In this document: one piece after another, positions 1 through 8,442 of the stretch | Layout: each line of letters begins with the position of its first letter | Numbering within the stretch: the first letter of the stretch is position 1 | Assembly (NCBI GenBank): GCA_036495525.1 | Contig: DASXMR010000143.1 | Coordinates: forward strand, 1 to 53,311 | DNA length: 53,311 nucleotides | Direction of reading: 5' to 3' | Source: DASXMR01 sp036495525 | GTDB taxonomy: Bacteria > Actinomycetota > Actinomycetes > Streptosporangiales > Streptosporangiaceae | Notes under the pieces: generated by a model | Database searches by the model: none | Seen by the model: only the letters and a program-made list of their open reading frames with translations | Told to the model about the DNA's origin: nothing | Program-made: the position numbers and the translations under genes

Positions 1-201
1 ATCACCGAGGCCGAACGAGGCGACGGCGGACTTGATGGTGATCCCGCGCTGCCGCTCCAGCGCCAGCGTGTCAGTCTGCGTCGTCCCGGCATCGACGCTG
101 CCGACCTGGTCGATGACGCCTGCGCCGTAGAGCAGCCGCTCGGTCAGGCTGGTCTTACCGGCGTCGACATGCGCCAGGATGCCAAGGTTGAGCATTCGCA
201 C
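1..201 (-). CDS. Ribosomal-protection translational GTPase, Tet(M)/OtrA-like (5' part only)
   Basis: Only the first 67 codons are present; the gene runs out of the window at base 1. The peptide has the GTPase P-loop AHVDAGKTS at residues 10-18 and the switch/G2 motif RGITI at 52-56. It also carries the short start (VRMLNLGILAHVDAGKTS) and the TQTD-LALERQRGITIK pattern of EF-G-like ribosome-protection proteins such as Tet(M) and OtrA, rather than the longer N-terminus of true EF-G. These proteins bind the ribosome and eject tetracycline; many actinomycete members have no tested role. I chose GTG at 201 because GAAGGA lies about 11 bases upstream; ATG at 195 is the alternative. Family is fairly sure, drug specificity is not. 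Confidence 0.8.
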   Translation of the reverse strand, partial: MRMLNLGILAHVDAGKTSLTERLLYGAGVIDQVGSVDAGTTQTDTLALERQRGITIKSAVASFGLGD

Positions 202-346
202 AGAGCGTCCAGTCCTTCGGGTAGGTGGTCAGTCGCCTACGAGCAGGCATGAACGTTCCTCGCACGATGCTCCTCCTTCCTTGTCTGGCGGTCTGCCGGA
301 GTACAGCAGACGACGGGGCTGGCCTGCAACCGGTTTTCGCGGCGGC

Positions 347-1867
347 TCAGCCCAGCCAGCGCAGCCGGGCTGGCCTGGACGCCTTACGCCAGGCCAGGGC
401 CGCCTTGTCCGCGAGCTGACCGCTGCGGCAGGCCTCCCCGCCGTGCAGTACTCCGTACGTAAAGGAGCTCTCGCCGGCCATGCTGGCGTCGACGGCGAGA
501 TCGCGCTCGGCCCGCCTGGCCAGCACGCCATCCTGGTGCTCGCCGAGCACCGACTGCACCTTCTTGATCCGGCGGGCCAGGGCGGCGGCCGGGGCGCCGG
601 CCGCGGGCTCGGCCGCCTCAGCCGCGTACCGTGCCTGCTTGGCGGCCTTGCGTGCCTGATGCAGCGCGGTGTCCCTGGCCGGGCCAGCTGGCTCTCGCCA
701 CGCACGGCGCAGCCGCCTGCCGGTGCGGCGGACGGTACGGCGGACCTCGCCAGGCAGCACTGCGGCGGCTGGCCGGGCCGCCAGCCGGCCCGGCGGCGGC
801 TGCGCGACCAGCTGGTCAAGCTCGTCCAGCAGCCGCAGGTAGCGGCGCGAGCCGAGCGCCGACCGCACTGACTTGCTGGCCTGCGCGCGCACCGGCGCGT
901 AGTAGCCCTTGATTCGCGCTGCTACCGGGCCGAGCACCAGCTCAGGCGCCATGGCGTGCAGCCTGTCCAGCAGGTGCGCCTGGAGCACCTCGGCGTCGCG
1001 GGCCGTCCCGAGGACCGAGCCGAGCCACTTCAGCTCAGCGGCCAGGTGCTCGGTCTTGTCGCTCGGCAGAATCCGGTCGAAGCTGCGCAGCGTGCTGCGC
1101 AGCCGGCGAGTCGCCACTCGCATCTGATGCACCGCGTCCGGCTCGTCCCTGCGCACCAGCGGGTCGAGCGAGACCAGCGCCGATGCCTGAGTGCGCAGGT
1201 AGCCGGCAACGACGTCGGCCGCCGTCGAGCACCCGGTCAGCCTGGCCGGGCCCGGCTGGCGCTGCGGCAGCCGGCCATCAAGCGCGCGCTCCAGCTTGGC
1301 CGACCGGCTGGCCGGCTGCAGGCCGCCTTCGCGCAGCCGCTGGCCCGCCGCAGCGAGCAGCTCGCGGTCGCCGCCGGTCAGCTCCACCTCGACCTCACGC
1401 CACCGTGACGTCCGCCGCTCGCCCGCTGCCTGCGCCGAGACCTCGTCCGAGGCGACCTCGGCCAGCGACTCGCCTGACGGTCCGAGCAGCACGGCCAGCT
1501 GCCGGCGGGTCACCAGCCGCGCCACCGGCTGCAGCGGCTCGCCCCTGGTCCTGGCCAGGACCAGCCTGGTCAGCTCGGCGGGGACCCGCGCGCCGGTGCG
1601 GCCGAGCGGGAGCCGGATCTCGCGCCTGGTGTCGGGCCCCTCGGGCAGCTTGAGGTGCCAGCCATCGTCCTCGCCGCCGCTACGCCGCCGCAGCGTGATC
1701 CCGTCCCGGATCAGCCGCAGGTCAGCGGTGTCGTAGTAGTCGGCTTCCAGCACCTGCAGCGCAGGCCTGATGACGCCGCTCACCTCCGGCAGCGCATCCA
1801 GGTCCGGCAGCTCGCGCCCGGCTGGCAGGTCGTATTTGGTCTCTATCTCGCTGACGCTCACGCTCAT
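347..1867 (-). CDS. CYTH and CHAD domain protein
   Basis: A 506-aa protein with two domains. The N-terminal CYTH domain (about residues 3-200) shows the signature ExExK as E7, E9 and K11. CYTH folds are tunnel enzymes that hydrolyse triphosphates (inorganic triphosphatase, thiamine triphosphatase) or cyclise ATP. The C-terminal CHAD domain (about 215-495) is helical and rich in conserved His/Arg/Lys, with an HQMRVATRRLR segment near 245; CHAD domains bind polyphosphate. The pairing therefore suggests a polyphosphate or triphosphate hydrolase, but the substrate is inferred. The gene stands alone, with about 140 bases to the stress protein that lies upstream on the same strand. Start is the ATG at 1867. 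Confidence 0.88.
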   Translation of the reverse strand: MSVSVSEIETKYDLPAGRELPDLDALPEVSGVIRPALQVLEADYYDTADLRLIRDGITLRRRSGGEDDGWHLKLPEGPDTRREIRLPLGRTGARVPAELTRLVLARTRGEPLQPVARLVTRRQLAVLLGPSGESLAEVASDEVSAQAAGERRTSRWREVEVELTGGDRELLAAAGQRLREGGLQPASRSAKLERALDGRLPQRQPGPARLTGCSTAADVVAGYLRTQASALVSLDPLVRRDEPDAVHQMRVATRRLRSTLRSFDRILPSDKTEHLAAELKWLGSVLGTARDAEVLQAHLLDRLHAMAPELVLGPVAARIKGYYAPVRAQASKSVRSALGSRRYLRLLDELDQLVAQPPPGRLAARPAAAVLPGEVRRTVRRTGRRLRRAWREPAGPARDTALHQARKAAKQARYAAEAAEPAAGAPAAALARRIKKVQSVLGEHQDGVLARRAERDLAVDASMAGESSFTYGVLHGGEACRSGQLADKAALAWRKASRPARLRWLG

Positions 1868-2006
1868 GGCGGGCGGTTACCCCCGAACTGATCGCCGACC
1901 GCGCCCCGGCCGGACCAGCCCGGAGTTTACCTAACGTTCATCGTCGTCATCGGTGCTGCCGCGTCCGCTGGCGATGTCCGGCCGCGGCCGGCTGGCCACG
2001 TTGATG

Positions 2007-2468
2007 TCAGCGGGGCCGGTCAGCGTCATGCACGACGACGACCGGGCAGCTGGCCGTCGTCACGCAGTGCAGGCTCACCGAGCCGGTCAGCATCCCGGTC
2101 CACGCGCCGTGCCCGCGGCTGCCGACGACCAGCAGGTCGGCGTCCTGCGACTCTTCGATCAGCGCATCGACGGGATGGCCGTAGGCGACCTTGGCCTGCA
2201 GCCGCTCGGACGGCTCGTGGTAAACCAGCGCGACCGCCTTGTCGAGCTGGTCCTGCATGTGGGTGCTGACCTCGTCGGAGATATCGTGCGGCGCGCGGCC
2301 GGGCGGGCCGGGGCCCACGGCGGCCGGGTAGTGCCAGGCCATGACGGCCCGCACGGTCGCGCCGGTCGCCTCCGAGTACCGCGCGGCCCAGCTGAGCGCG
2401 GCGACCGACGCTGCTGAGCCGTCGACGCCGACCACGGCCAGCAGGCCCGCGCCGTCGTGTGCGGACAT
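2007..2468 (-). CDS. Universal stress protein (UspA family)
   Basis: A 153-aa single Usp domain, the usual length for a one-domain member. D16 in VVGVDGS is the conserved early Asp. The nucleotide motif G-x2-G-x9-G-S is intact at G116, G119, G129 and S130, so this is the ATP-binding type. Cytoplasmic stress-response role is known for the family; the specific cue is unknown. GAGGAA lies 5 bases before the ATG. It is divergent from the DinB-like gene, and the shared upstream region holds repeated CCGCTG/CAGCGG half-sites (see 2521-2575). Confidence 0.9.
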   Translation of the reverse strand: MSAHDGAGLLAVVGVDGSAASVAALSWAARYSEATGATVRAVMAWHYPAAVGPGPPGRAPHDISDEVSTHMQDQLDKAVALVYHEPSERLQAKVAYGHPVDALIEESQDADLLVVGSRGHGAWTGMLTGSVSLHCVTTASCPVVVVHDADRPR

Positions 2469-2520
2469 CGCGTTTCCTCACTTTCCCTGCCCGGCTTGCC
2501 GGGAGCGTCCGCGGCTCGGT

Positions 2521-2575
2521 CCGCTGGGGAGACAGCGGGCCGCGCCTGACCGCTCCATACCCAGCGGGCCGCTGG
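2521..2575. promoter_or_regulatory. Clustered CCGCTG/CAGCGG half-sites, operator candidate
   Basis: Between the divergent stress-protein and DinB-like genes, CCGCTG (2521-2526) is followed by its inverse CAGCGG (2533-2538). Then comes the 15-base palindrome CCAGCGG-g-CCGCTGG (2561-2575). Four copies of one half-site within 55 bases suggest a regulator binding site. The region is very GC-rich, so chance hairpins are possible. Confidence 0.35.
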
Positions 2576-2636
2576 TGCAGTCAGCCGCGGTCGCGCCAGC
2601 CGGATCCACGGCCGCCCGGCCGGCGCCGGAATGGAG

Positions 2637-2665
2637 TTGCCGGGCGCGGGGCCGGGCGGCACAAT
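2637..2665 (+). promoter_or_regulatory. Promoter of the DinB-like gene, probably leaderless
   Basis: TTGCCG (2637-2642), a 17-base spacer and CACAAT (2660-2665) form a -35/-10 pair. Six bases after the -10 box comes the GTG start at 2672, so transcription would start at or next to the initiation codon. No Shine-Dalgarno sequence is present. Confidence 0.5.
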
Positions 2666-2671
2666 CGCCGG

Positions 2672-3193
2672 GTGACCTGGACAGCGCCAGAAGTAAAGAG
2701 AGCCGACGAGCCGCTGACCGGTGCCGAGCGGGCCATGCTGGACGGCTGGCTCGACTGGCACCGCGGCACCCTGCTGCACAAGTGCTCCGGGCTGACCGGC
2801 GAGCAGCTCGCCGAGCGCACGGTGCCGCCGTCCAGCCTGAGCCTGCTCGGCATGGTACGGCACATGGCGGAGGTCGAGCGGGCCTGGTTCCGCAACCGGT
2901 TCGCCGGGGCCGGCCTCGGCAACCTGTACAGCAGCGACGAGAGCCCCGACGGCGACTTCGACGACGTCGACCCGGCGGATGCGGAAGCGGACTTCGCCAC
3001 CTTCGGCCGGGAGGTCGAGCTGGCCAGGACAGCGGCGGCCGGCCACCAGCTGGAGGAGACCTTCCCGATGCCGAGCCGGAACAAGGTCTTCAGCCTGCGC
3101 TGGGTGTACATCCACATGATCGAGGAGTACGCCCGGCACAACGGGCACGCCGACCTGATCAGGGAACGGATCGACGGCGTCGTCGGGGACTGA
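2672..3193 (+). CDS. DinB / DUF664 family protein
   Basis: A 173-aa protein of the DUF664 branch of the DinB superfamily, a four-helix bundle that usually binds a metal through three His. Candidate ligands are the His in LLGMVRHMAEVERAWF and in the C-terminal HMIEEYARHNGHADLIRE segment, both typical of the family. Related proteins include bacillithiol/mycothiol-dependent transferases; the substrate here is unknown. GTG 2672 was chosen because homologous sequence begins there and a promoter ends six bases upstream. A longer frame exists upstream but does not look coding. Confidence 0.85.
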   Translation: MTWTAPEVKRADEPLTGAERAMLDGWLDWHRGTLLHKCSGLTGEQLAERTVPPSSLSLLGMVRHMAEVERAWFRNRFAGAGLGNLYSSDESPDGDFDDVDPADAEADFATFGREVELARTAAAGHQLEETFPMPSRNKVFSLRWVYIHMIEEYARHNGHADLIRERIDGVVGD

Positions 3194-3217
3194 CCGGCCG
3201 CTGGCCAGCCCTGCGCC

Positions 3218-3257
3218 GGGCCGGCGACCGCCGTCACGCAGCCGGTCGCCCCGGCCC
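3218..3257. terminator. Hairpin terminator between convergent genes
   Basis: Arms 3218-3230 (GGGCCGGCGACCG) and 3243-3257 pair with a two-base bulge around a 12-base loop. It lies between the stop codons of the DinB-like and GH3 genes, so it can serve both. There is no U-tract, as is common in actinomycetes. Confidence 0.55.
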
Positions 3258-3259
3258 GG

Positions 3260-4405
3260 CTACTTCTTCAGGCTGGTGCGCAGCGCGATGATCCGCTGCA
3301 CAGACGCGCGGAACGCCGCCTGGTTGAGCACCTTGGAGTTGTAGCTGTTCTGCAGCTGGATCCGTGCCTGCTCACCCTGGGTGGCGTCCTGCGCCGAGCA
3401 GAGGATCAGATCCATGCCGGCGCCGGCTGCCAGCAGCGCGCGGTGCCTGGTGGTGCCGAACGCGCGCAGCGCGCCCGCCTCGAGCGCGTCGGTGATCGTG
3501 ACGCCCTTGAACCCGAGCCGCTTTCGCAGCTCGCCGCTGATGATGGCCGACGACAGCCCGGCCGGGAACTTCCTGTCCAGCGCCGGGTAGATCGCCCAGG
3601 AGGCCATGACGAGCTTGACCCCGGAGCTGATGGCCTCCGGGTAGGGGTGCTCGTCGATGTTGCGTATGGTCGACAGCTTCAGGTTCAGCGTCACCGCCCG
3701 CTCGTCGGTGTTCTGCGACGCGGAAGCCGCGCCCAGGCCGGGGAAGTGCTTGGCGGTCGCCGCCACCCCGACGGCCTGCTGTCGCCTGATGAAGTCGCCG
3801 CCCAGCGTCGCGACGACGCCCGGGTTCCGGCTGTACGACCGGCCGAACTGGTCGTCGAAGTCGCCTGGCTTGCGGAATACGTCGAGTACCGGAGCCAGGT
3901 TGACCGTCATGCCGACGCTGGCCAGGTTCTTCCCGGCGCCAGTGCCGGCCGCGCGGGCCGCGTCCTGCGGGTGCGCTGACTGGCCGATCTGCTTCTCCGA
4001 CAGAACCGGCGCGCCTGGCAGCCGCCGCACCTCGCCGCCTTCCTGGTCGGTCATCAGCAGCAGCGGCACCGACCGCAGCGGGTTGGTGGAGGCGGCGTTC
4101 GCCTGGTCGAGCTTGGCGACGACGGCAGAGATCTGCGACTTGCTGCTGATGTTCTGGCCGAAGAAGATGACCCCGGCGGCCTCGCCGTGCCGGATCAGGG
4201 TAAGCAGCGAGGCGGGCGGGTTCAGCCCGCTGTAGCTGTAGATGATCCGCTGCCCGGCCATCTGCGCCACGCTCAGGTTCGGCGTGGTGGCGGTGCTGGC
4301 CGGCCGCGCCGCAGCCGGGCCTGCCGCGTCCGACACGAACGCGGCCGCCAGCACGGCTGCCGTGATCGCGCCGCCGAGTCGGGTGCCGATCCGCGGGGTG
4401 CGCAC
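3260..4405 (-). CDS. Secreted glycoside hydrolase family 3 protein (NagZ-like)
   Basis: A 381-aa protein starting with a Sec-type signal (RTPRIGTRLGGAITAAVLAAAF, cut near AARPAS). The GH3 N-terminal barrel follows, with LLMTDQEGGEV near the substrate site, KHFPG at 219-223 and the nucleophile region ITDALEAGAL with Asp306. GH3 members of this size are beta-N-acetylglucosaminidases acting on peptidoglycan or glycans. The loop after KHFPG reads LGAASASQNTDE, so the Asp-x-His acid/base dyad of classical NagZ is not present. Similar loops occur in other actinobacterial GH3 proteins, so activity is uncertain. GTG 4405 was preferred to an upstream ATG (4492) because GGAGAGG lies about 8 bases before it and it begins directly at the signal peptide. 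Confidence 0.85.
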   Translation of the reverse strand: MRTPRIGTRLGGAITAAVLAAAFVSDAAGPAAARPASTATTPNLSVAQMAGQRIIYSYSGLNPPASLLTLIRHGEAAGVIFFGQNISSKSQISAVVAKLDQANAASTNPLRSVPLLLMTDQEGGEVRRLPGAPVLSEKQIGQSAHPQDAARAAGTGAGKNLASVGMTVNLAPVLDVFRKPGDFDDQFGRSYSRNPGVVATLGGDFIRRQQAVGVAATAKHFPGLGAASASQNTDERAVTLNLKLSTIRNIDEHPYPEAISSGVKLVMASWAIYPALDRKFPAGLSSAIISGELRKRLGFKGVTITDALEAGALRAFGTTRHRALLAAGAGMDLILCSAQDATQGEQARIQLQNSYNSKVLNQAAFRASVQRIIALRTSLKK

Positions 4406-4576
4406 GCTCGCTGCCTCTCCGCCGGCGGGCAGGGTCAGCGGCCGGTCCGCTTGGCTCGCTCCGCGGCTGATCTCGCGGCACCCTCCGGTCATCAGGCCGG
4501 CCGGGTCCGCATCCTGCTGTTAAGACTGCCAGCGCTGCCTGATGGTTGTGACGATTTCCCGGCTCGTGTCCGCGGG

Positions 4577-6922
4577 TCACCTGCCCGGCAGCATCGCCGA
4601 AGCGGCCGCGGCCTGCGCGCTGAGCCGCTCTTCCTGCCGGGTGAGGATATCCAGGTGCTGGCTGGCCCACAGCGTCAGCAGCGCATCGCGCAGCGCGGCG
4701 GAGTCGCCGGCCTTTGCTGACTCGCCCACCCGCGACAGCATTGCGCTGCGGGCCTGCTGGTCGCTCGGCTGAGCCAGGGGGAATGCAGCGCCGTCGGCGA
4801 TGGCCCGGCTTAGCGCCTCGAACCAGGAGCGGACCGCCGCAGCCTGCTGGTCAAGCGTCCCGCCGCAACGGCTGGCTGAGCCGATGCGGCCGGCCAGCAC
4901 GCCGAGAGACTCCAGCGACCGGCCGACCCGCAGCACCCGGCCCGCGCCGGCCACCAGCCGGGTCTGCTCGGCCAGGTCGGCCTGCCCGGCTGCGCGCTCA
5001 GCGAGGTGCTGCCGGAACGACTCGCTGAGCTGATGCACCGAGACGGCAGCTGCCTGGCCCACAGCGCGAGGATCGGCCCGGTCGGCCCGGCCGGTCAGCC
5101 ACCGGGCGGCGGCCTCGACGTAGTCGCCGCAGTGCGCGTAGGCGACGGCCAGGTTGGCCCGCAGCACCGCGCCGGCGCCGCGGGGCCAGAAGAGCAGCCC
5201 GACCAGCAGGCTCACGCCGAAGCCGATCGCGACGTCCTCGATCCGGATCAGGCCGACCCGCCAGCCCACCGGCTGGATCAGGTTGTACAGCACGATCAGC
5301 ACGACGGTGAAGGCTGCCTGCCCGGCCGCGAACGAGATGACCCTGGGCGCGTAGGCGGCGATCAGCACGGCCACCGGCAGCACGGCCCAGAGCACCTCGT
5401 CGTTGTGGCCGATAGCGAACAGGATCGCCGACCCCACCGCGATCCCGGCGGCGGTGCCGGCCAGGGCGTTCAGCACCGAGCGTCCGGTGCCCAGTGCCGT
5501 CGACCTGAGCACCGACAGCGTGCCGAGCACCACCCAGAAGGAGTGCTGCACACCGGATCGCTGGGCCACGAACACGGCGATGGCCAGGCCAGCCGCGCCG
5601 CGGACAGCGTTGCGCAGCCCGACCGAGCGGGAGCTGGCGTGCTCGGCGGCGAACTGCCGTACCGACGGCTCGACCGGCGGCACCGGGGCCAGCGGCAGCA
5701 ATGGCTCAGCCGGGCTGGTGTCCTGCCCGGCCGCGGCCGCCTGCCCGCCGTCGGCCAGCGCGGCGGCCGTGCTGGTCAGCTCCTCGGGCGCCGATCCCCC
5801 GGTCGCCACGAGCGCGTAGCCGGCGACCAGCAGCGTCGCGTAGCAGAGCACGCGCACCTGGAAAGTGCGGGCGACAAGCGCGGCGAGCGACTGCTCGTCC
5901 TGCGGTGCTGACAGCTGCGGGATCCGCCGGATCAGCGCCTGTACCGTGCCCTGCGCCGCCCGGTCGAGGCTGTCGAGATCGGGCTGGCCGCCGTGCCCGG
6001 CAAGCCGCTGCGCGCTGGCGCGCAGCGCGGCGCCAGCGGCAGCCAGCGCCTGATCGTTCTCGGCCCGGCACGGGTCAGGCTCGCTCGGCGTAGCGACAGC
6101 CAGCAGCGTCTCGAAATCCCAGCTGAGCTCCTCGGCGAGCGCCATCAGGCCTGAGGTGCGCCTGGCCGGCCCCACCGGCCGGCTGGGCGCTGCGCGCAGC
6201 CGGTCGCGCACCTCGCCGATGGCGCGCCGCGCGGCCTCGGCTGCCTGCGCTGTCGCATTGCCCTGGTCGTGCCTGGCGGAGTCTGCCAGGTCGGCCAGGG
6301 CATCGCAGGCACGCGCCGCGCTCTGCCGCAGCCCGGCCACCCGGCGCTGTGGCCACAGCAGCATCGCGGCGGTGATGCAAGCGCCAGCAGCCAGCCCCCA
6401 CCCGGCCAGCCGCGACGGTATCGCGGCTGCCGGGGCCGGGATGGCCACCGGCAGAACGAAGAGCAGGATCGCCCCGGTGGTCGCGGCCGCGAAGTACCCG
6501 CTGATTTCCGCTGACAGCAGCACCGCGAACCCGACGAGCGCCATCGCGCCAGCGGCCAGCCAGGAGTTGCCTGAGCACAGCGTGCCGACGGTAATGAACG
6601 CCGCGCCCGTCGCAGCCAGGCACAGGTACGCGGCCAGGCGGCCGCGCGGCGGGCCGCTGAAGTCGGTGAGCACGAGCAGCGCGAAGGAGCCGAACGCGGC
6701 GAACAGCGAGGTCTGCGTGTTCTGGATGACGTGGCTGGCCAGCGCGAACGTGCCCGGCATCACGATCGCTGGCCTGACCGCTGTGCGCAGCGCGGCCAGG
6801 CCGGGATCCGCCGTCCGCAGCCGGGTCAGCGCGGCCGCGACGTCGTGCCGCAGGCCCGACTTTGGCTGGTCTTGAGCTACCGCCGGCTGGTCAGCGCCGT
6901 GGTCGGTCGGGATCGTCGTCAA
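4577..6922 (-). CDS. FUSC family membrane protein (aromatic-acid exporter-like)
   Basis: A 781-aa integral membrane protein with the duplicated architecture of FUSC/YccS proteins. There is a first block of membrane helices (about residues 40-180), a cytoplasmic helical stretch, a second block (about 420-560, containing FWVVLGTLSVLRSTALGTGRS, typical of FUSC) and a long soluble C-terminal helical domain. Relatives export aromatic carboxylates or affect the envelope; the substrate is unknown. No ATG fits. TTG 6922 has AGGAGG 12 bases upstream and lies inside the end of the DUF5709 gene, giving a 32-base overlap and likely coupling. The frame stays open far upstream, but that part merely mirrors the DUF5709 gene. 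Confidence 0.8.
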   Translation of the reverse strand: MTTIPTDHGADQPAVAQDQPKSGLRHDVAAALTRLRTADPGLAALRTAVRPAIVMPGTFALASHVIQNTQTSLFAAFGSFALLVLTDFSGPPRGRLAAYLCLAATGAAFITVGTLCSGNSWLAAGAMALVGFAVLLSAEISGYFAAATTGAILLFVLPVAIPAPAAAIPSRLAGWGLAAGACITAAMLLWPQRRVAGLRQSAARACDALADLADSARHDQGNATAQAAEAARRAIGEVRDRLRAAPSRPVGPARRTSGLMALAEELSWDFETLLAVATPSEPDPCRAENDQALAAAGAALRASAQRLAGHGGQPDLDSLDRAAQGTVQALIRRIPQLSAPQDEQSLAALVARTFQVRVLCYATLLVAGYALVATGGSAPEELTSTAAALADGGQAAAAGQDTSPAEPLLPLAPVPPVEPSVRQFAAEHASSRSVGLRNAVRGAAGLAIAVFVAQRSGVQHSFWVVLGTLSVLRSTALGTGRSVLNALAGTAAGIAVGSAILFAIGHNDEVLWAVLPVAVLIAAYAPRVISFAAGQAAFTVVLIVLYNLIQPVGWRVGLIRIEDVAIGFGVSLLVGLLFWPRGAGAVLRANLAVAYAHCGDYVEAAARWLTGRADRADPRAVGQAAAVSVHQLSESFRQHLAERAAGQADLAEQTRLVAGAGRVLRVGRSLESLGVLAGRIGSASRCGGTLDQQAAAVRSWFEALSRAIADGAAFPLAQPSDQQARSAMLSRVGESAKAGDSAALRDALLTLWASQHLDILTRQEERLSAQAAAASAMLPGR

Positions 6923-7421
6923 CGTGCACGGCCGCCTCCTCGGCCGTGGCGGCGCCCGCGTCGATGCCGACGTCCCTGGCCACCAGGTCGGGCTCGGTGT
7001 CTGAGTGCGCGCCCTCGTCCTCAGCGACCAGCCGGCCCGACCGCGGCTGCTGCTCGTCACCTGGCTGCTCGCCGGCGGCGCCGTCATCCTCGTTCCTGGC
7101 CTCGGCCTCGGTGTACGGGTCGGGGTCGGGTTCCTCCTCCGCCAGCAGCTGATCGAGTGACTCGCCTGATCGCTCCTCGGCGAGCGTGTTGCCGAACCGC
7201 TCGCCTGCTGACCAGCGGTCGGCCGGCACGATGCCGGGATCCAGCGGGTCGTCGCCTGGCTCGCCGAGCAGGGTGTCCGAGGCGTCCAGGGTGCCCTCGT
7301 CCTGCAGGTCCTCTTGCTCCAGCTCGTATTCCTCCGGGTCGTCCAGCTCGTACTCGCCGGAGTTGTCATCGTCGCGGTCCGCCGGTTCCCCCGACGGGTC
7401 GTAGGTCTGATCCTCGGACAT
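6891..7421 (-). CDS. Acidic DUF5709 protein
   Basis: A 176-aa, strongly acidic protein without signal or membrane segment. The middle (DTLLGEPGDDPLDPGIVPADR, then FGNTLAEERSGESLDQLLAEEEPD) matches the actinobacterial DUF5709 pattern. The role is unknown. Start ATG 7421 is preferred over GTG 7430, whose Shine-Dalgarno would be too close. It overlaps the start of the downstream FUSC gene, suggesting one transcript. Confidence 0.75.
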   Translation of the reverse strand: MSEDQTYDPSGEPADRDDDNSGEYELDDPEEYELEQEDLQDEGTLDASDTLLGEPGDDPLDPGIVPADRWSAGERFGNTLAEERSGESLDQLLAEEEPDPDPYTEAEARNEDDGAAGEQPGDEQQPRSGRLVAEDEGAHSDTEPDLVARDVGIDAGAATAEEAAVHVDDDPDRPRR

Positions 7422-7591
7422 CACGCTCACCGCCCTTCGCCGTGTGCGGGCTCGGCACGTGCGCTATCGTCCCCCAGCCGCGGCCGGGTACGCATCGGCG
7501 GCCCCGCTGACTCAGCCCGGAGCGTCGCGCTCGCATCCGGTCACAACTCTCCACGATCATGGACGCGGGACCTTTGCGAGGAGGGACGGTT

Positions 7592-8422
7592 TTGCGGAGC
7601 AGGCAGTATGACGGCGACGCGGTGGTCATGGGGCGCCGGCGGCGGCCACGGGAGCTGCCCGTGGTGGCCGTCGAGCCCGGCATGGTGCTGGAGGACGCGG
7701 CGGGGCAGTTCTGCGGCGCCGTGGTGGGCTGGGAGAAGGACGCGGTCACGCTCGAGGACTCCCGCGGCAGGCAGCGGGCATTCCCGTTCGGGCCTGCGCC
7801 GTTCCTGCTGGAGGGCCAGCGGGTCGCTCTGCGGCGGCCAGCGGGGCGTGACGCCAGTCCGGCCGGCCCGGTCCGAACTGCCTCGGGCTCGATCGCAGCC
7901 CCGAGTAGCCGCGCGAAGGTGGCGAGGGCCAGCCGGATCTACGTGGAGGGCAGGCACGACGCCGAGCTGGTGGAGAAGATCTGGGGCGACGACCTGCGCG
8001 ACGCCGGGGTCGTCGTGGAGTTCCTCGGCGGCATCGACGAGCTGCCGGCGATCGTGACCGCCTTCAGCCCCGGCCCGGCGCGCAGGCTCGGCGTGCTGGT
8101 CGACCACCTGGTCGGCGGCTCCAAGGAGAGCAGGATCGCGGCGCTGGTGAGCTCGCCGCACGTGCTGATCACCGGGCATCCGTTTGTCGACGTCTGGGCA
8201 GCGGTGAAGCCGTCGGCGGTCGGCATCGGCGAATGGCCAGCGGTGCCGCCGGGCACACCGTGGAAAGAGGGCGTGCTGCGAGCGATCGGCTGGCCGGTCG
8301 ATACGCCCGCCGCCTGGCAGCGCATCTTGCGCTCCGTGACGGGCTTTGCTGACCTGCAGCCGGAGTTCCTCGGCCGGGTCGAGGAGCTGATCGACTTCGT
8401 CACCGTCCTGGGAAGCGAGTGA
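7592..8422 (+). CDS. DUF3097 protein with TOPRIM-like core
   Basis: A 276-aa actinobacterial DUF3097 protein of unknown function. An N-terminal beta domain (residues 1-90, ending at the FLLEGQRVAL segment) is followed by a core beginning IYVEGRHDAELVEKIWGDDLR and containing LGVLVDHLVGGSKESRI. The Glu and the Asp-x-x-x pattern resemble a TOPRIM catalytic fold, as in DnaG-type primases and small nucleases. TTG 7592 is chosen because GAGGAGG sits about 8 bases upstream and family members begin close to the RSRQYDGDAV segment; an ATG at 7559 has no such site. Confidence 0.85.
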   Translation: MRSRQYDGDAVVMGRRRRPRELPVVAVEPGMVLEDAAGQFCGAVVGWEKDAVTLEDSRGRQRAFPFGPAPFLLEGQRVALRRPAGRDASPAGPVRTASGSIAAPSSRAKVARASRIYVEGRHDAELVEKIWGDDLRDAGVVVEFLGGIDELPAIVTAFSPGPARRLGVLVDHLVGGSKESRIAALVSSPHVLITGHPFVDVWAAVKPSAVGIGEWPAVPPGTPWKEGVLRAIGWPVDTPAAWQRILRSVTGFADLQPEFLGRVEELIDFVTVLGSE

Positions 8423-8442
8423 ACCATGAGGGGGGCCGAGGC

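Noticed and set aside
6923..7369. Upstream continuation of the FUSC reading frame, which would give a 930-residue protein
   Set aside because: This part only mirrors the DUF5709 gene in another frame; its Thr/Pro/Arg-rich composition looks non-coding, and FUSC similarity starts after TTG 6922.
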